Assembly: GCF_002086155.1 (NCBI RefSeq)
Contig: NZ_MVHE01000002.1
Span: forward strand, 186,001-250,000
DNA from: Mycobacterium angelicum
Lineage (GTDB): Bacteria > Actinomycetota > Actinomycetes > Mycobacteriales > Mycobacteriaceae
Reading direction: 5' to 3'
DNA length: 64,000 bases
In this document: positions 21,175-31,374 of the stretch, in pieces
Layout of the letters: each line of letters starts with the position of its first letter
Position numbering within the stretch: the stretch's first letter is position 1
Notes under the pieces: model-generated
Databases searched by the model: none
Told to the model about the DNA's origin: nothing
What the model saw: only the letters and a program-made list of their open reading frames with translations
Program-made: the position numbers and the translations under genes

Positions 21175-22562
21175 CTGGCCACCTTGGTGCCTACCGTAAC
21201 GCCCTGCGCTTCGGCGGCGAGCTCGGCCAACTGTTCCAGCCGGGTTCGCGCGAACGCCTGCTGATCGGTAATGGCCAGCTGACCGCGCCGGGTGCTCAGG
21301 AACGTCACGGTCCAGGACAGCAGCGTGCTGATCTTCGTCTTGAACCCGACCAGGTACACCAGGTGCAGTACCAGCCACATCAGCCAAGCGATGAAGCCGC
21401 TGAATTCCAGCGGGCCGATCTTGGCAACCGCGGAAAAGCGCGACACCGTCGCCATCGACCCCTTGTCGAAGTACTGGAACGGCTCTCGTTCGCTGGGGTC
21501 GGCCCCGGCCAGTTCGGCCTTGATGGTTCCGGCCACGTACTTGGCGCCCTGGATGGCGCCCTGAGCCACTCCGGGCACGCCCTCGACGGCGGCCATGTCG
21601 CCGACCACGAAGACGTTCGGGTGCCCGGGGATGGACAGATCCGGCAACACCTGGACACGGCCGGCGCGGTCGAGTTCGACGTCGGACTGCTCGGCCAGGT
21701 CGCGACCCAGGCGGCTGGCCTGCACCCCGGCGGACCAGACCTTGCAGGCGGATTCGATGCGCCGCTCGGTGCCGTCGGCGTCCCTGACCGTGATCCCGTT
21801 GCGGTCGACGTCGGTGACCATCGCGCCCAGCTGAATCTCCACACCCAGCTTTTCCAGCCGGGCAGCCGCGCGCTCGCCCAGCTTTTCGCCCATCGGTGGC
21901 AACACCGCTGGGGCGGCGTCGAGCAGGATCACCCGCGCTTTAGTCGAGTCGATGTGCCGGAAGGCGCCCTTTAGCGTGTGCTCGGCCAATTCGGCGATCT
22001 GCCCGGCCATTTCGACGCCGGTGGGACCGGCCCCGACGACGGTGAACGTCAAGAGTTTGGCCCGGCGTTCCGGATCACTGGACCGCTCGGCCTGTTCGAA
22101 GGCGCTCAGGATGCGTCCACGCAGTTCCAGCGCATCGTCGATGGACTTCATGCCCGGCGCAAACTCGGCGAAATGGTCGTTGCCGAAGTAGGACTGGCCG
22201 GCGCCGGCGGCGACGATCAGGCTGTCGTAGGGGGTTTCGTAGGTGTGGCCGAGCAATTGCGAAACGACCGTCTGCTTGGCCAGGTCGATGTGGGTGACGT
22301 TGCCCAGCAGCACCTGAACGTTGCGCTGCTTGCGCAGGATGACGCGGGTGGCCGGGGCGATCTCGCCTTCGGAGATGATTCCGGTGGCTACCTGGTAGAG
22401 CAGCGGCTGAAAAAGGTGATGGGTGGTACGGGCGATGAGCTTGATGTCGACGTCGGCCCGCTTGAGCTTCTTTGCCGCATTGAGCCCACCGAACCCAGAT
22501 CCGATGATGACGACGCGATGCCGACGGCGTGGTTCAACTGTGGGTTCTGTCTGGGGGCTCAT
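21171..22562 (-). CDS. ndh: Type II NADH dehydrogenase
   Basis: 463 residues. Non-proton-pumping NADH:menaquinone oxidoreductase at the inner face of the membrane. FAD-binding GSGFGGLNAAKKL at the N terminus, the NADH-binding GAGPTGVEMAGQIAEL around residue 180, the second FAD motif FVVGDMAAVEG, and an amphipathic or hydrophobic C-terminal anchor (FIAWLMWLVLHLVYLVGF). In M. tuberculosis Ndh is the main NADH dehydrogenase and a drug target. AGGAG precedes the ATG. It converges on ureD with overlapping stops. Confidence 0.97.
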   Translation of the reverse strand: MSPQTEPTVEPRRRHRVVIIGSGFGGLNAAKKLKRADVDIKLIARTTHHLFQPLLYQVATGIISEGEIAPATRVILRKQRNVQVLLGNVTHIDLAKQTVVSQLLGHTYETPYDSLIVAAGAGQSYFGNDHFAEFAPGMKSIDDALELRGRILSAFEQAERSSDPERRAKLLTFTVVGAGPTGVEMAGQIAELAEHTLKGAFRHIDSTKARVILLDAAPAVLPPMGEKLGERAAARLEKLGVEIQLGAMVTDVDRNGITVRDADGTERRIESACKVWSAGVQASRLGRDLAEQSDVELDRAGRVQVLPDLSIPGHPNVFVVGDMAAVEGVPGVAQGAIQGAKYVAGTIKAELAGADPSEREPFQYFDKGSMATVSRFSAVAKIGPLEFSGFIAWLMWLVLHLVYLVGFKTKISTLLSWTVTFLSTRRGQLAITDQQAFARTRLEQLAELAAEAQGVTVGTKVAS

Positions 22563-22725
22563 GTTCCGCTGCTCCTGACGGGGTCTCCTTGGGGATGGGC
22601 GAGACGGGCGGCTGCAGTTAGCTACAGACTCCTTTTGAGGTTATCCAACCGAGCGCCGACAAGCCCAGGCGCGAGCATGTGTAATTAGCCACACCTAAGA
22701 ATCCACGCTGGCGTCGGGACACCGA

Positions 22726-23649
22726 TCAGACGCCGAGCAGGGGACGGAGCGCCTCGGCTGCGGTGGTGATGAGTCCGGGAGTGTGGCGGTGCGGGGACAG
22801 ATTGATGATCACCCCGTCGACGCCGGCATCGAGCACTTTGGCCTGGACCTGGTCGGCGATCTGCGCCGGGCTGCCCACCACCGAATGGCCGCTCACCTGC
22901 TCGGGAAGCTGATCCGGCTTGATGTTCTCGTCGATTATCACCGTCAGCATCAGACTGGTCTCCAGCGTCGACGGGTCGCGCCCGATCTCGTCACAGCGCG
23001 CCTGCAGTGCCTTCACTTTGCGGGGCAGCTCGCCGAACGAGGTGATGATGTTCAGATGGTCGGCGTAGCGGGCGGCCAGCGCGAAGGTCTTCTTCTCGCC
23101 GCCGCCACCGATCAGGATTGGAATGCGGTCGCGATAACGCGGCTCGGCCACCGCGGATTCGGTTTTGTACCACTCGCCGTCGAATGTCGAACGCTCGCCC
23201 TTGATCATCGGGTCGAGGATCTGCAGCGCCTCCCCGAGCCGGCGGAACCGGTCGGTGAAGGTGCCGAACTCGAAGCCGAGCTGACGGTGTTCGAGCTCGT
23301 ACCAGCCGGCGCCGATACCCAGGATCGCCCGGCCCGCGCTCACCACGTCCAGGGTGGTGATGATCTTGGCGAGCAGGGTCGGGTTGCGATAAGTGTTGCC
23401 GGTGACCAGCGTGCCCAGCTGCAGCCGCTCGGTTGCGGTAGCCAGCGCTGCCAGCGCGGTATAAGCCTCCAGCATCGGATCTTCTGGCGGACCCAGCATG
23501 GGCAATTGATAGAAGTGGTCCATCACGAACAGCGAGTCATAGCCCGCCGCTTCGGCCTCGCGCGCCTGGGCGATGACTGACGGGAAAAGCTCCTCCACGC
23601 CGGTGTCGTAAGAAAACTTTGGGATCTGGAATCCCAGCCTGATTGCCAC
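22726..23649 (-). CDS. LLM-class F420-dependent oxidoreductase
   Basis: 307 residues, Rv1855c counterpart. Luciferase-like TIM barrel starting VAIRLGFQIPKFSYDTG, with LQLGTLVTGNTYRNP and GIGAGWYELEHRQLGFEFG, which are typical of the TIGR03560-type F420-dependent group. Cofactor F420 is expected; the substrate is unknown. The GTG start at 23649 gives the family N terminus; the long in-frame extension upstream belongs to the antisense of the next gene. It is followed by ndh and preceded by an SDR gene on the same strand. Confidence 0.9.
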   Translation of the reverse strand: MAIRLGFQIPKFSYDTGVEELFPSVIAQAREAEAAGYDSLFVMDHFYQLPMLGPPEDPMLEAYTALAALATATERLQLGTLVTGNTYRNPTLLAKIITTLDVVSAGRAILGIGAGWYELEHRQLGFEFGTFTDRFRRLGEALQILDPMIKGERSTFDGEWYKTESAVAEPRYRDRIPILIGGGGEKKTFALAARYADHLNIITSFGELPRKVKALQARCDEIGRDPSTLETSLMLTVIIDENIKPDQLPEQVSGHSVVGSPAQIADQVQAKVLDAGVDGVIINLSPHRHTPGLITTAAEALRPLLGV

Positions 23650-23689
23650 GGTATCAACCGTAGCGACCGGTCGTGAAAACGAAAGAGGC

Positions 23690-24367
23690 TCAGGCGAACT
23701 GAGCCAGCGCCCCGTGGCTGACGTGCAGCGTCTGGCCGGTGATGTGGCGGGCCGCGGGCGTGGTGAGGAACAGCGCCAGCCGTGCGATCTCCGCCGCGAC
23801 AGGTGCCGGCGTGCGGCTGAGGCCTTCGTAACCGGCCTGGACACTGCGGCCGCAGGCAACGGCATTGACGGTAATGCCGCGGGTGCCGTAGAACTCGGCC
23901 TGGCCGGCGATCCAATTGGACAGTGCGGCCTTGATGCCGGCGTCGACGCTGCCCGGAGCCGGGTTTTCCGCCACGACGCTGATGATCGAGCCACCGGACC
24001 GCAGATGATCGCCGACGCACTGCACCGTGAGCACCGCCGAAAGCAGCGTCGCGTCCAGCGACTTACGCCATGCAGCGGCGGTGTCGGACAGCGAATAGGT
24101 GCGGGGGTCGCCGGCATCCCAGGTGGGCGCCGGCACGTTGACGATGGTGTCGAGGTGGTGGGGGAACAGCCCGCGGACTTCGGCCAGGCCGGCCGGATCG
24201 GTGGTGTCGCAGACGATCGCGTCGACGTCGAGTTCCTTGGCGACGACCTCCAGGTCGCCGCGACGGGCACCCACCAGCGTCACCTTGTGACCGTCGTCGC
24301 GAAAACCTTCGGCCACTGTGCGACCCAGATCGGTATCGCCGCCGGTAACCAGCACCTCCACTGCCAT
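23690..24367 (-). CDS. Short-chain dehydrogenase/reductase-like protein
   Basis: 225 residues, Rv1856c family. The Rossmann start is VEVLVTGGDTDLGRTVAEGF, followed by GSIISVVAENPAP and ALSNWIAGQAEFYGTRGITVNAVA. The usual YxxxK catalytic pair is not evident: the expected Tyr position is occupied in a WIAG context. It may therefore be a non-classical or inactive SDR. The ATG at 24367 has a strong GAGGAGGTC site. Function unknown; probably cotranscribed with the LLM oxidoreductase. Confidence 0.87.
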   Translation of the reverse strand: MAVEVLVTGGDTDLGRTVAEGFRDDGHKVTLVGARRGDLEVVAKELDVDAIVCDTTDPAGLAEVRGLFPHHLDTIVNVPAPTWDAGDPRTYSLSDTAAAWRKSLDATLLSAVLTVQCVGDHLRSGGSIISVVAENPAPGSVDAGIKAALSNWIAGQAEFYGTRGITVNAVACGRSVQAGYEGLSRTPAPVAAEIARLALFLTTPAARHITGQTLHVSHGALAQFA

Positions 24368-24620
24368 GACCTCCTCGTGTTCAACGTTGAACCCAGACCC
24401 TGGCAAATATCGTCTCGATGGTCGCATACCACAGGGCAGTTGCCTGGGATCTCAGCGCGTTATGGCGTCAATCGCGGTCTATGTTACTGGACAGTAGCTA
24501 TTTGGCGAAACTGCCGCACCAACACAAAGCGCAGACGATTTCCGTAACTATTTCGTCGCGCTGGCCACAGCTGCATACCTCCCGAGCGACAGCCCACGAC
24601 GTCGCCGCTAGGTTTGTTCA
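24368..24620. other. Divergent promoter region before modA
   Basis: 253 bases between a minus-strand SDR and plus-strand modA. It contains a short dyad TACTGGACAGTA (24485-24496). I see no recognisable ModE site or molybdenum cofactor riboswitch. Confidence 0.5.
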
Positions 24621-25376
24621 ATGCCTCGGTTCCTGGCCGGTTTGGTATCAAGCATCCTGATAGCGAGCCTGCTCAGCTGCAGCACACAGACGTCGCCGCA
24701 GCACAATCAGCTGGTGGTGTTCGCGGCTGCCTCGCTCAAATCCGTGTTCATCCAAATCGGTGACCGGTTCAAGACGGATAACCCCGGTGTGGACGTCACC
24801 TTCGATTTCGCCGGTTCATCGGAATTGGCGACGCAGCTGACTCAGGGCGCCGCCGCTGACGTCTTCGCGTCGGCGGATAACGCGCAAATGGAAAAGGTCG
24901 CCAAAGCTGGTTTGCTGGCCGGAAGCCCGACGAACTTCGCGTCCAACACGCTGGTCATTGTCGCCGCACCGGGCAACCCGAAAAATATCAACTCGTTCGC
25001 CGACCTCACCCGGCCGGGGCTGAGTGTGGTCACCTGTCAGCAACCGGTGCCCTGCGGGTCTGCGACCGAGCGCATTGAGGACGCCACCGGGGTACACCTC
25101 AAACCGGTCAGCGAAGAGCTCAGCGTGACCGATGTGCTCAACAAAGTGACCACCGGGCAAGCCGACGCGGGTTTGGTCTACGTCACCGACGCGCTCAGCG
25201 CCGGAAACAAGGTGACGGCAATCAAGTTCCCCCAGGCCGCGAGTGTGGCCAACGTGTATCCCATTGGGGCGCTGAAGAATTCGAGCCACGTATCGCTGGC
25301 GCAGCGGTTTGTGGCGACGGTGACGGGCGAGACCGGCCAGCAGATTTTGGCCCAGTCCGGCTTCGCAAAGCCCTGA
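24621..25376 (+). CDS. modA: Molybdate-binding lipoprotein ModA
   Basis: 251 residues. Lipoprotein signal with lipobox LLSC at residues 17-20, so it is anchored on the outer face of the membrane. The mature part starts with [13 protein letters not shown], the classic ModA motif, then [24 protein letters not shown] and VYVTDA, which carry the oxyanion ligands. It captures molybdate for the ModBC transporter. It is the first gene of modABC. Confidence 0.95.
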   Translation: MPRFLAGLVSSILIASLLSCSTQTSPQHNQLVVFAAASLKSVFIQIGDRFKTDNPGVDVTFDFAGSSELATQLTQGAAADVFASADNAQMEKVAKAGLLAGSPTNFASNTLVIVAAPGNPKNINSFADLTRPGLSVVTCQQPVPCGSATERIEDATGVHLKPVSEELSVTDVLNKVTTGQADAGLVYVTDALSAGNKVTAIKFPQAASVANVYPIGALKNSSHVSLAQRFVATVTGETGQQILAQSGFAKP

Positions 25377-25381
25377 GCCCG

Positions 25382-26170
25382 GTGCACCGGCCGACCGATG
25401 TACCCCGCTGGGTGTATCTCCCCGCCGCGGCGGGAGTGCTTTTCGTCGCGCTGCCGCTGCTTGCGATCGCGATCAAGGTCGACTGGCGGCATTTCTGGTC
25501 ATTGATCGCCAGCCGCGACTCGCGGACGGCGCTGTGGCTCAGCCTGCAAACCGCATCCGCGAGCACGGCACTGTGTGTCCTGTTCGGTGTGCCGATGGCG
25601 CTGGTGCTGGCACGCAGCCGGGCGCGGATTGTGCGGGTGCTGCGGCCGTTGATCCTGCTGCCGTTGGTGCTGCCGCCGGTCGTGGGCGGTATCGCGCTGC
25701 TGTACGCGTTCGGCCGGTTCGGATTGCTCGGCCAATATTTGGAGGCCGCAGGTCTGCACATTGCCTTCAGCACAACCGCGGTGGTGCTGGCGCAGACCTT
25801 CGTCTCGTTGCCCTTTCTGGTGATCTCCCTCGAAGGTGCCGCCCGCACCGCCGGAGCCGACTACGAGCTGGTTGCCGCAACACTGGGAGCTCGCCCGAGC
25901 ACGATCTGGTGGCGCGTCACGATGCGGCTGCTGCTGCCCGGCATGGCCTCCGGGGCGGTGCTGGCCTTCGCCCGTTCGCTGGGGGAGTTCGGCGCGACCC
26001 TGACGTTTGCCGGTTCCCGGCAGGGAGTCACCCGCACCCTGCCCCTGGAGATCTATGTGCAGCGGGTGGACGATCCCGACGCGGCGATCGCACTGTCGCT
26101 GCTACTGGTGGCGGTGGCCGCGCTGGTGGTGCTTGGTCTGGGCGCGCGCCGGCTGGCGGGCACGAGGTAG
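25382..26170 (+). CDS. modB: Molybdate ABC transporter permease ModB
   Basis: 262 residues with GTG start, five to six membrane helices. The EAA coupling loop is visible as [20 protein letters not shown], and the downstream [15 protein letters not shown] is typical of ModB. It forms the homodimeric channel with ModC. Five bases separate it from modA. Confidence 0.95.
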   Translation: MHRPTDVPRWVYLPAAAGVLFVALPLLAIAIKVDWRHFWSLIASRDSRTALWLSLQTASASTALCVLFGVPMALVLARSRARIVRVLRPLILLPLVLPPVVGGIALLYAFGRFGLLGQYLEAAGLHIAFSTTAVVLAQTFVSLPFLVISLEGAARTAGADYELVAATLGARPSTIWWRVTMRLLLPGMASGAVLAFARSLGEFGATLTFAGSRQGVTRTLPLEIYVQRVDDPDAAIALSLLLVAVAALVVLGLGARRLAGTR

Positions 26171-26177
26171 CCGGCCG

Positions 26178-27296
26178 ATGAGCGAGTTGCTGGTGCGTGC
26201 CGTCGTCGAGTCACGACGGCTGGACGTGGAATTCACAGTGGCGGCCGGCGAGGTGCTGGCGGTGCTGGGACCCAACGGCGCAGGCAAGTCCACTGCACTG
26301 CACGTGATCGCGGGGCTGGTCCGCCCCGACGAAGGTCTGGTGCGGTTGGGGGAGCGGGTGCTGACCGACACCGCGACCGGGCTGCATATGCCGACGCACG
26401 AACGCCGCGTTGGGCTGCTGCTGCAGAACCCATTGCTGTTTCCGCACCTGAGCGTGGCCGCCAACGTCGCGTTCGGGCCGCGCAGCCGTCGCCGCGCGAT
26501 GTTTCGGTCCGGGCGCGCCACGGACACGGCGCTGCGCTGGCTGCGCGAGGTGGACGCCGAACATCTCGCCAACCGCAAGCCGCGCCAACTCTCGGGCGGC
26601 CAGGCCCAGCGCGTGGCCATCGCGCGAGCTCTGGCCGCCGAACCAGACGTATTACTCCTGGACGAGCCGCTGACGGGGCTGGATGTCAACGCGGCCGCCT
26701 CCATTCGCGCCGTGCTGCGCAGCGTCGTGAGTAGCACCGGCCGCGCGGTCATCCTGATCACCCATGACCTGCTGGACGTATTCACCCTCGCCGATCGGGT
26801 AGTGGTGCTCGAGGACGGCAGGATCGCCGAGAGCGGCCCGGTGAGCGATGTCCTCACCGCACCCCGTAGTCCGTTCGGCGCCCGCATCGCGGGGATCAAC
26901 CTGATCAGCGGGACCATCGCTGCCGACGGCTCCTTGGTCACGTCGTCTGGGCAGCACTGGTATGGCGCTGCGGCCGAAGAGCTCACCCAAGGGCTCGCGG
27001 CGGTCGCGGTTTTCGCACCGTCGGCCGTCGCCGTTTATCAAGAGGCACCGCACGGCAGCCCGCGTAACACGATCGAGGTGACTGTGGCCGAACTGGACAC
27101 CCGCGGGCCCGTCGTCCTGGTCCGCGGAGAAGACCCCCCCGGCGGCGCAGCGGGACCCGCCGCAAGCATCACCGTCGACGCCGCCGCGGAGTTGCGGCTG
27201 ATGCCGGGTGAGCGGGTGTGGTTCAGCGTCAAGGCTCAGGAAGTGGCGCTGCACCCGGCGCCACACCAAGAGCCGCAGACTCGAGCCGAGACATGA
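26178..27296 (+). CDS. modC: Molybdate ABC transporter ATPase ModC
   Basis: 372 residues. Walker A GPNGAGKST, signature LSGGQAQRVAIARAL, Walker B LLLDEPLTGLD, switch His in ILITHD. From about residue 300 a MOP/TOBE molybdate-binding domain follows (NTIEVTVAELDTRGP ... MPGERVWFSVKAQEV), which can inhibit transport when molybdate is bound. The start at 26178 gives the family N terminus MSELLVRAVV and lies seven bases after modB. Confidence 0.96.
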   Translation: MSELLVRAVVESRRLDVEFTVAAGEVLAVLGPNGAGKSTALHVIAGLVRPDEGLVRLGERVLTDTATGLHMPTHERRVGLLLQNPLLFPHLSVAANVAFGPRSRRRAMFRSGRATDTALRWLREVDAEHLANRKPRQLSGGQAQRVAIARALAAEPDVLLLDEPLTGLDVNAAASIRAVLRSVVSSTGRAVILITHDLLDVFTLADRVVVLEDGRIAESGPVSDVLTAPRSPFGARIAGINLISGTIAADGSLVTSSGQHWYGAAAEELTQGLAAVAVFAPSAVAVYQEAPHGSPRNTIEVTVAELDTRGPVVLVRGEDPPGGAAGPAASITVDAAAELRLMPGERVWFSVKAQEVALHPAPHQEPQTRAET

Positions 27297-27344
27297 GGGC
27301 AGGCCATCCTTGCTTCGCGGCGGTAACACGGTAGGTTCGTCGCC

Positions 27345-28361
27345 ATGCATCAGGTGGACCCGAATTCGACACGTCGCAAAGGACTGTGGGCCGCACTGGC
27401 GACCGCCGCGGTGACCAGTGCCAGCGTCGTCACCATCGCGCTGCCGGCAATCGCCAGCGCAGATCCCGAGCCCGAGCCCCCTCCGCCGAGCACGACGGCG
27501 GCGCCGGCGCCGGCTCCGGCCACCACGACGGCGGCACCGGCACCGGCACCCCAGCCGAGCACGGCAGCCACCCCGCCGCCGAGCACGCCGGCGGCCCAGC
27601 CGGGCGACCCCAACGCGGTACCGCCGCCGCCGCCCGTCGACCCGAACGCGCCCCCGCCTGACCCGAACGCACCCGAACCCGGCCGGGTTACCAACGTCGT
27701 CGGCGGATTCAGCTTCGTGGTACCGCCCGGTTGGGTGGAATCGGACGCGTCGCACCTCGACTACGGATCGGCGCTGCTGAGCAAGGTGGCCGGCGATCCG
27801 CCGATGCCGGGCCAGGCGCCGGCGGTTGCCAATGACACTCGCATCGTGCTGGGCCGCCTGGACGCAAAGCTCTACGCCAGCGCCGAAACCACCAACCCCA
27901 AGGCGGCGGTCCGGCTGGGCTCGGACATGGGTGAATTCTTCATGCCCTACCCCGGCACCCGGATCAACCAGGAAACCGTTCCGCTCAACGCCAACGGGAT
28001 TTCCGGCAGCGCGTCGTACTACGAAGTCAAGTTCAGCGATCCGTCCAAGCCCAACGGCCAGATCTGGACGGGCGTAGTCGGCGCACCCGCTGCGACCACA
28101 CCCAACGCCGGCCCCCCACAGCGCTGGTTCGTGGTGTGGCTGGGGACCTCGAACAACCCGGTGGACAAGAACGCGGCCAAGATTCTGGCCGAGTCGATCC
28201 GACCCTGGACGCCGCCGCCGGCGCCGGCTCCCGAAGGTGCTCCGGGTGCTCCGGCCCCGGCCCCCGCGCCCGTCGCACCGGCTCCGGCCCCGGGACAGGC
28301 CCCGGCCGCAGAGGTCGCGCCAAGCCCGGCCCCGACACCGCAGCGGACCGTACCCGCCTGA
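27345..28361 (+). CDS. apa: Alanine- and proline-rich secreted antigen Apa
   Basis: 338 residues. Twin-Arg-containing N terminus and signal peptide ending IASADPEP. A Pro/Ala/Thr-rich segment (about 40-115) is followed by a folded domain with conserved [16 protein letters not shown] and [19 protein letters not shown], and by a second Pro/Ala-rich tail. In M. tuberculosis Apa (45/47 kDa, once called ModD) is O-mannosylated, binds fibronectin and lectins, and is a dominant antigen. Its position after modABC is conserved but gives no evidence of a role in molybdate uptake. Confidence 0.96.
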   Translation: MHQVDPNSTRRKGLWAALATAAVTSASVVTIALPAIASADPEPEPPPPSTTAAPAPAPATTTAAPAPAPQPSTAATPPPSTPAAQPGDPNAVPPPPPVDPNAPPPDPNAPEPGRVTNVVGGFSFVVPPGWVESDASHLDYGSALLSKVAGDPPMPGQAPAVANDTRIVLGRLDAKLYASAETTNPKAAVRLGSDMGEFFMPYPGTRINQETVPLNANGISGSASYYEVKFSDPSKPNGQIWTGVVGAPAATTPNAGPPQRWFVVWLGTSNNPVDKNAAKILAESIRPWTPPPAPAPEGAPGAPAPAPAPVAPAPAPGQAPAAEVAPSPAPTPQRTVPA

Positions 28362-28365
28362 TTCC

Positions 28366-28381
28366 GCGCGCCCAGGCGCGC
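28366..28381 (+). terminator. GC-rich hairpin after apa
   Basis: Six-base arms GCGCGC around CCAG directly after the apa stop, without a T run. Mycobacterial terminators often lack a T run, so this is plausible but unproven. Confidence 0.35.
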
Positions 28382-28476
28382 CGAAATCAGCACCCAATTC
28401 GTTACGTAAACGGGGTATACCGAAGTCACGGCCCAGTATGTGACCCGGGCTTTGCCAGTGATTGCAAGGAGACCCC

Positions 28477-28776
28477 ATGGACGTCTTGGCAGCTACCGAA
28501 TACCTAGCCCGCTCGAGCACACTGACCAGCGTCGGCTGGATCGGATACATCATCATCGGCGCCATCGCCGGCTGGATCGCCGGCAAGATCGTCAGGGGTG
28601 GCGGCGCCGGCATCCTGATGAATATCGTCATCGGGATCGTCGGTGCGTTGATCGGGGGCTTCTTGTTGAGCTTCTTCGTGAACACCGCGGCAGGTGGCTG
28701 GTGGTTCACGTTGTTCACCGCGGTGCTCGGGTCGGTGATCCTGCTCTGGATCGTCGGTATGGTGCGACGGACCTGA
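28477..28776 (+). CDS. Small membrane protein, GlsB/YeaQ/YmgE family
   Basis: 99 residues, Rv1861 counterpart. Three hydrophobic helices, with the family motif IGAIAGWIAGKIVRGGGAGILMN. The family is called transglycosylase-associated but its biochemical role is not established; several members respond to stress. The ATG at 28477 follows AAGGAGA at good spacing, so the in-frame TTG at 28462 is not used. Confidence 0.88.
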   Translation: MDVLAATEYLARSSTLTSVGWIGYIIIGAIAGWIAGKIVRGGGAGILMNIVIGIVGALIGGFLLSFFVNTAAGGWWFTLFTAVLGSVILLWIVGMVRRT

Positions 28777-28827
28777 CCCCGGCGACCGGTGCGCCCCCGG
28801 GGGCAGGGCGAGCGGCATGATGGGGTG

Positions 28828-29856
28828 ATGGCGTCGGTGTCGACCACCACAACGATGACCGCGTGGCAGGTCGCTCAACCTGGCCCGATGGAAAGTGGCC
28901 CGCTGCAACGGGTTACCACCAAGGTGCCCACGCCAGAGCCGGCTGAACTGTTGGTTGCGGTGCGCGCGTGCGGGGTATGCCGCACCGACCTGCACGTCAC
29001 CGAGGGCGACCTCCCCGTGCACCGCGACCGGGTGACGCCCGGTCACGAGGTGGTGGGCGAGGTGGTCGAAGTCGGGGCCGACGCCGGCGACGACTTCAAG
29101 GCGGGGGACCGGGTAGGCATCGCATGGCTGCGCCATACCTGCGGGCTGTGTGCGTATTGCGTCCGTGGTGACGAAAACCTGTGCCGCCAATCGCGTTACA
29201 CCGGGTGGGACGCCGACGGTGGATACGCTGAATTCGCAACAGTCCCCGCGGCGTTCGCGCACCACCTGCCGAGCGGTTACAGCGACAGCGAACTTGCCCC
29301 GTTGTTGTGCGCCGGCATCATCGGATACCGCTCTTTGCTGCGCGCTGAGTTGCCGCCGGGTGGCCGGCTGGGTTTGTACGGTTTCGGCGGCAGCGCTCAC
29401 ATCACCGCCCAGGTCGCCCTGGCCCAGGGCGCCGAGCTGCACGTGATGACCCGCGGAGACCGCGCACGCGAGCTCGCGCTGGAATTGGGCGCCGCGTCAG
29501 CACAGGGCGCCGCCGACCCGCCGCCGGTGCCACTGGACGCCGCGATCCTGTTCGCCCCGGTAGGTGATTTGGTGCTGCCCGCATTGGAAGCACTCGACCG
29601 GGGTGGCACCTTGGCGGTAGCGGGAATCCACCTGACCGATATACCGGCGCTGAACTACCAACGGCACTTGTTCCAAGAACGCCAGATTCGCTCGGTCACC
29701 TCGAACACCCGTGCCGATGCGCGTGCATTCTTGGATTTCGCTGCTCAGCACCACATCGAGGTCACCACGCCGGAATATCCCCTTGGACATGCCGATCGCG
29801 CGCTCAGCGACCTCAGCGCCGGCCGGATTGCCGGCGCCGCCGTGCTGCTGGTGTAG
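28828..29856 (+). CDS. adhA: Zinc-dependent alcohol dehydrogenase AdhA
   Basis: 342 residues, medium-chain dehydrogenase. Catalytic zinc site [13 protein letters not shown] with PGHEVVG; structural zinc cysteines in [15 protein letters not shown]; dinucleotide motif [13 protein letters not shown], a variant of GxGGxG. Oxidises alcohols or reduces aldehydes; the true substrate is unknown. The start ATG 28828 is the best fit to M. tuberculosis AdhA; ATG 28855 is possible. Its stop lies six bases from the convergent CPBP gene. Confidence 0.93.
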   Translation: MASVSTTTTMTAWQVAQPGPMESGPLQRVTTKVPTPEPAELLVAVRACGVCRTDLHVTEGDLPVHRDRVTPGHEVVGEVVEVGADAGDDFKAGDRVGIAWLRHTCGLCAYCVRGDENLCRQSRYTGWDADGGYAEFATVPAAFAHHLPSGYSDSELAPLLCAGIIGYRSLLRAELPPGGRLGLYGFGGSAHITAQVALAQGAELHVMTRGDRARELALELGAASAQGAADPPPVPLDAAILFAPVGDLVLPALEALDRGGTLAVAGIHLTDIPALNYQRHLFQERQIRSVTSNTRADARAFLDFAAQHHIEVTTPEYPLGHADRALSDLSAGRIAGAAVLLV

Positions 29857-29862
29857 CCGCCC

Positions 29863-30624
29863 TCAGGTCGACAGGTGCCAGACGAGAGCCGCGGCCAGGG
29901 CACCGACGCCGTTGAGCGACCAATGCAGCGCGATCGGCGCAATCAAGCTGCCGCTGCGACGGCGCAGCCAACTGAACACGAATCCGGCTGCCCCGGTGGC
30001 CAGCACGGCTAGCGTCACCCCGGCCAGCATGCCGAGCAACCCGCCGCCGAACAGCCGGGTGAAGCCGACGTTGCCACTGGTCAAACCCAACGACGTGGAC
30101 ACATGCCAAAGCCCGAACAGCAGCGAACCGGCCAATGCCACACCGCGGAAGCCCCAGGCCCGGTCCAGCGCACCGTGCAGTACTCCGCGAAACGCCAATT
30201 CCTCGGGAATGACCGTTTGCAGCGGAATGATGATCATCGACGCGATAAGTGCGCCCGAGATTGTGGCGTAGTGATTGTTCAGGAACATCGGCCTGGTCAT
30301 CGGCAGCAGCACGCCGATCCCGATCACCGAAACCACGACGGCGACGGCGGCCAGCGCGTAGCCCATTCCGGATCGCCAGTGTTGCCGGCCCAGACCTAAT
30401 TCCGCCCAGCCCAGGCCCCGGTATCGGAGCAGGATCACCAGTCCGACGGCGGCGGCGGGGACGGTCGCAACGCTCGCCCACGGCGTGGTGAAGTGCGCAA
30501 TCAGGTTTGTCGCTACCAGCACGACGACAACCACGGCAATGTCGATGTGGAGCCGGAAACGATCCAGCACGGAAAGCGGCGATACCCGTAGGGGGGTGTC
30601 AGCGGCAGCGGTCGCGTCGGGCAC
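29863..30624 (-). CDS. CPBP-family intramembrane metalloprotease
   Basis: 253 residues with about seven to eight membrane segments. Motifs of the ABI/CAAX family are present: PEELAFRGVLHG (EExxxR), FGLWHVS and HWSLN. Bacterial members are linked to processing or self-immunity, but the substrate here is unknown. It starts with GTG. Confidence 0.88.
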   Translation of the reverse strand: MPDATAAADTPLRVSPLSVLDRFRLHIDIAVVVVVLVATNLIAHFTTPWASVATVPAAAVGLVILLRYRGLGWAELGLGRQHWRSGMGYALAAVAVVVSVIGIGVLLPMTRPMFLNNHYATISGALIASMIIIPLQTVIPEELAFRGVLHGALDRAWGFRGVALAGSLLFGLWHVSTSLGLTSGNVGFTRLFGGGLLGMLAGVTLAVLATGAAGFVFSWLRRRSGSLIAPIALHWSLNGVGALAAALVWHLST

Positions 30625-30683
30625 TCGGCAAGTTTACCCGCGCCGACCGAATGGCCCGCTGAATTCGATGCTCAACCAGTGCG

Positions 30684-31346
30684 CTATGCGAGCCGGCGGC
30701 GTGCGTAATCCTTGAGTTCGTCCGACAGCGCGTCGGCCGCCAACAGCCGCGGAAGCAACTCGGGTTCGGACATCCTGGCGCGAAAGACAAGCGCGATCGT
30801 CACATCATGATCGGGGCGGTGCTCGACGGTGATCGCATCGCCGGCGCTGACTTTTCCGGGTGTAACCACCCGAAAATACGCACCGGGTATGCCGGCCTGG
30901 GTAAAGGTTTTGATCCAGTGCCGCACGTTCAGGAATTCCACAAAGGTCCGGCACGGTGTTCTGGGCGCCGAGACTTCGAGCAACAGGCCATCGGTACCGA
31001 CGCGCCAGCGTTCGCCGATGCGGGCTCGCGTCACCTCGACGCCGAGGGTGGTCAGGTTTTCGCCGAACATTCCGTTGGACAGCGGGCGCTGCAATTCGGC
31101 TTCCCATCCATCGAGGTCTTCTCGCGCATAGGCGTAGACAGCCTGATCGTCACCGCCATGGAACTGCCGATTGCCGATGGTGTCGCCGACGAGTCCACTG
31201 CCCAGGCCGCCGTGCATCGGGCCGGGCGCGCGCACCGTGACCGCGCCGGTCGCGGCGATCTTGTCGATGCCCGTCAGCGACGACATCGCGCGCGGATCGG
31301 GGTTTGTCCGAGGGCGTGCCAAGTTGACCGACAAGACTTTCGCCAT
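30684..31346 (-). CDS. MOSC-domain protein (YiiM-like)
   Basis: 220 residues. The MOSC beta-barrel covers about residues 40-165 with the conserved Cys in SAPRTPCRTFVEF, a likely molybdenum cofactor contact. A C-terminal helical 3-alpha domain follows (LLPRLLAADALSDELKDYARRRL). Related proteins such as YiiM reduce N-hydroxylated compounds. ATG 31346 is chosen; a GTG two codons upstream is possible. Downstream of modABC by 3.4 kb, but not in the same unit. Confidence 0.87.
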   Translation of the reverse strand: MAKVLSVNLARPRTNPDPRAMSSLTGIDKIAATGAVTVRAPGPMHGGLGSGLVGDTIGNRQFHGGDDQAVYAYAREDLDGWEAELQRPLSNGMFGENLTTLGVEVTRARIGERWRVGTDGLLLEVSAPRTPCRTFVEFLNVRHWIKTFTQAGIPGAYFRVVTPGKVSAGDAITVEHRPDHDVTIALVFRARMSEPELLPRLLAADALSDELKDYARRRLA

Positions 31347-31374
31347 CCGCACAGGTTAGCGGTGAATCACGGGT

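Noticed and set aside
26652..28850. 732-codon minus-strand frame across modC and apa
   Set aside because: Runs through three real genes on the other strand and has Arg/Gly-rich shadow composition.
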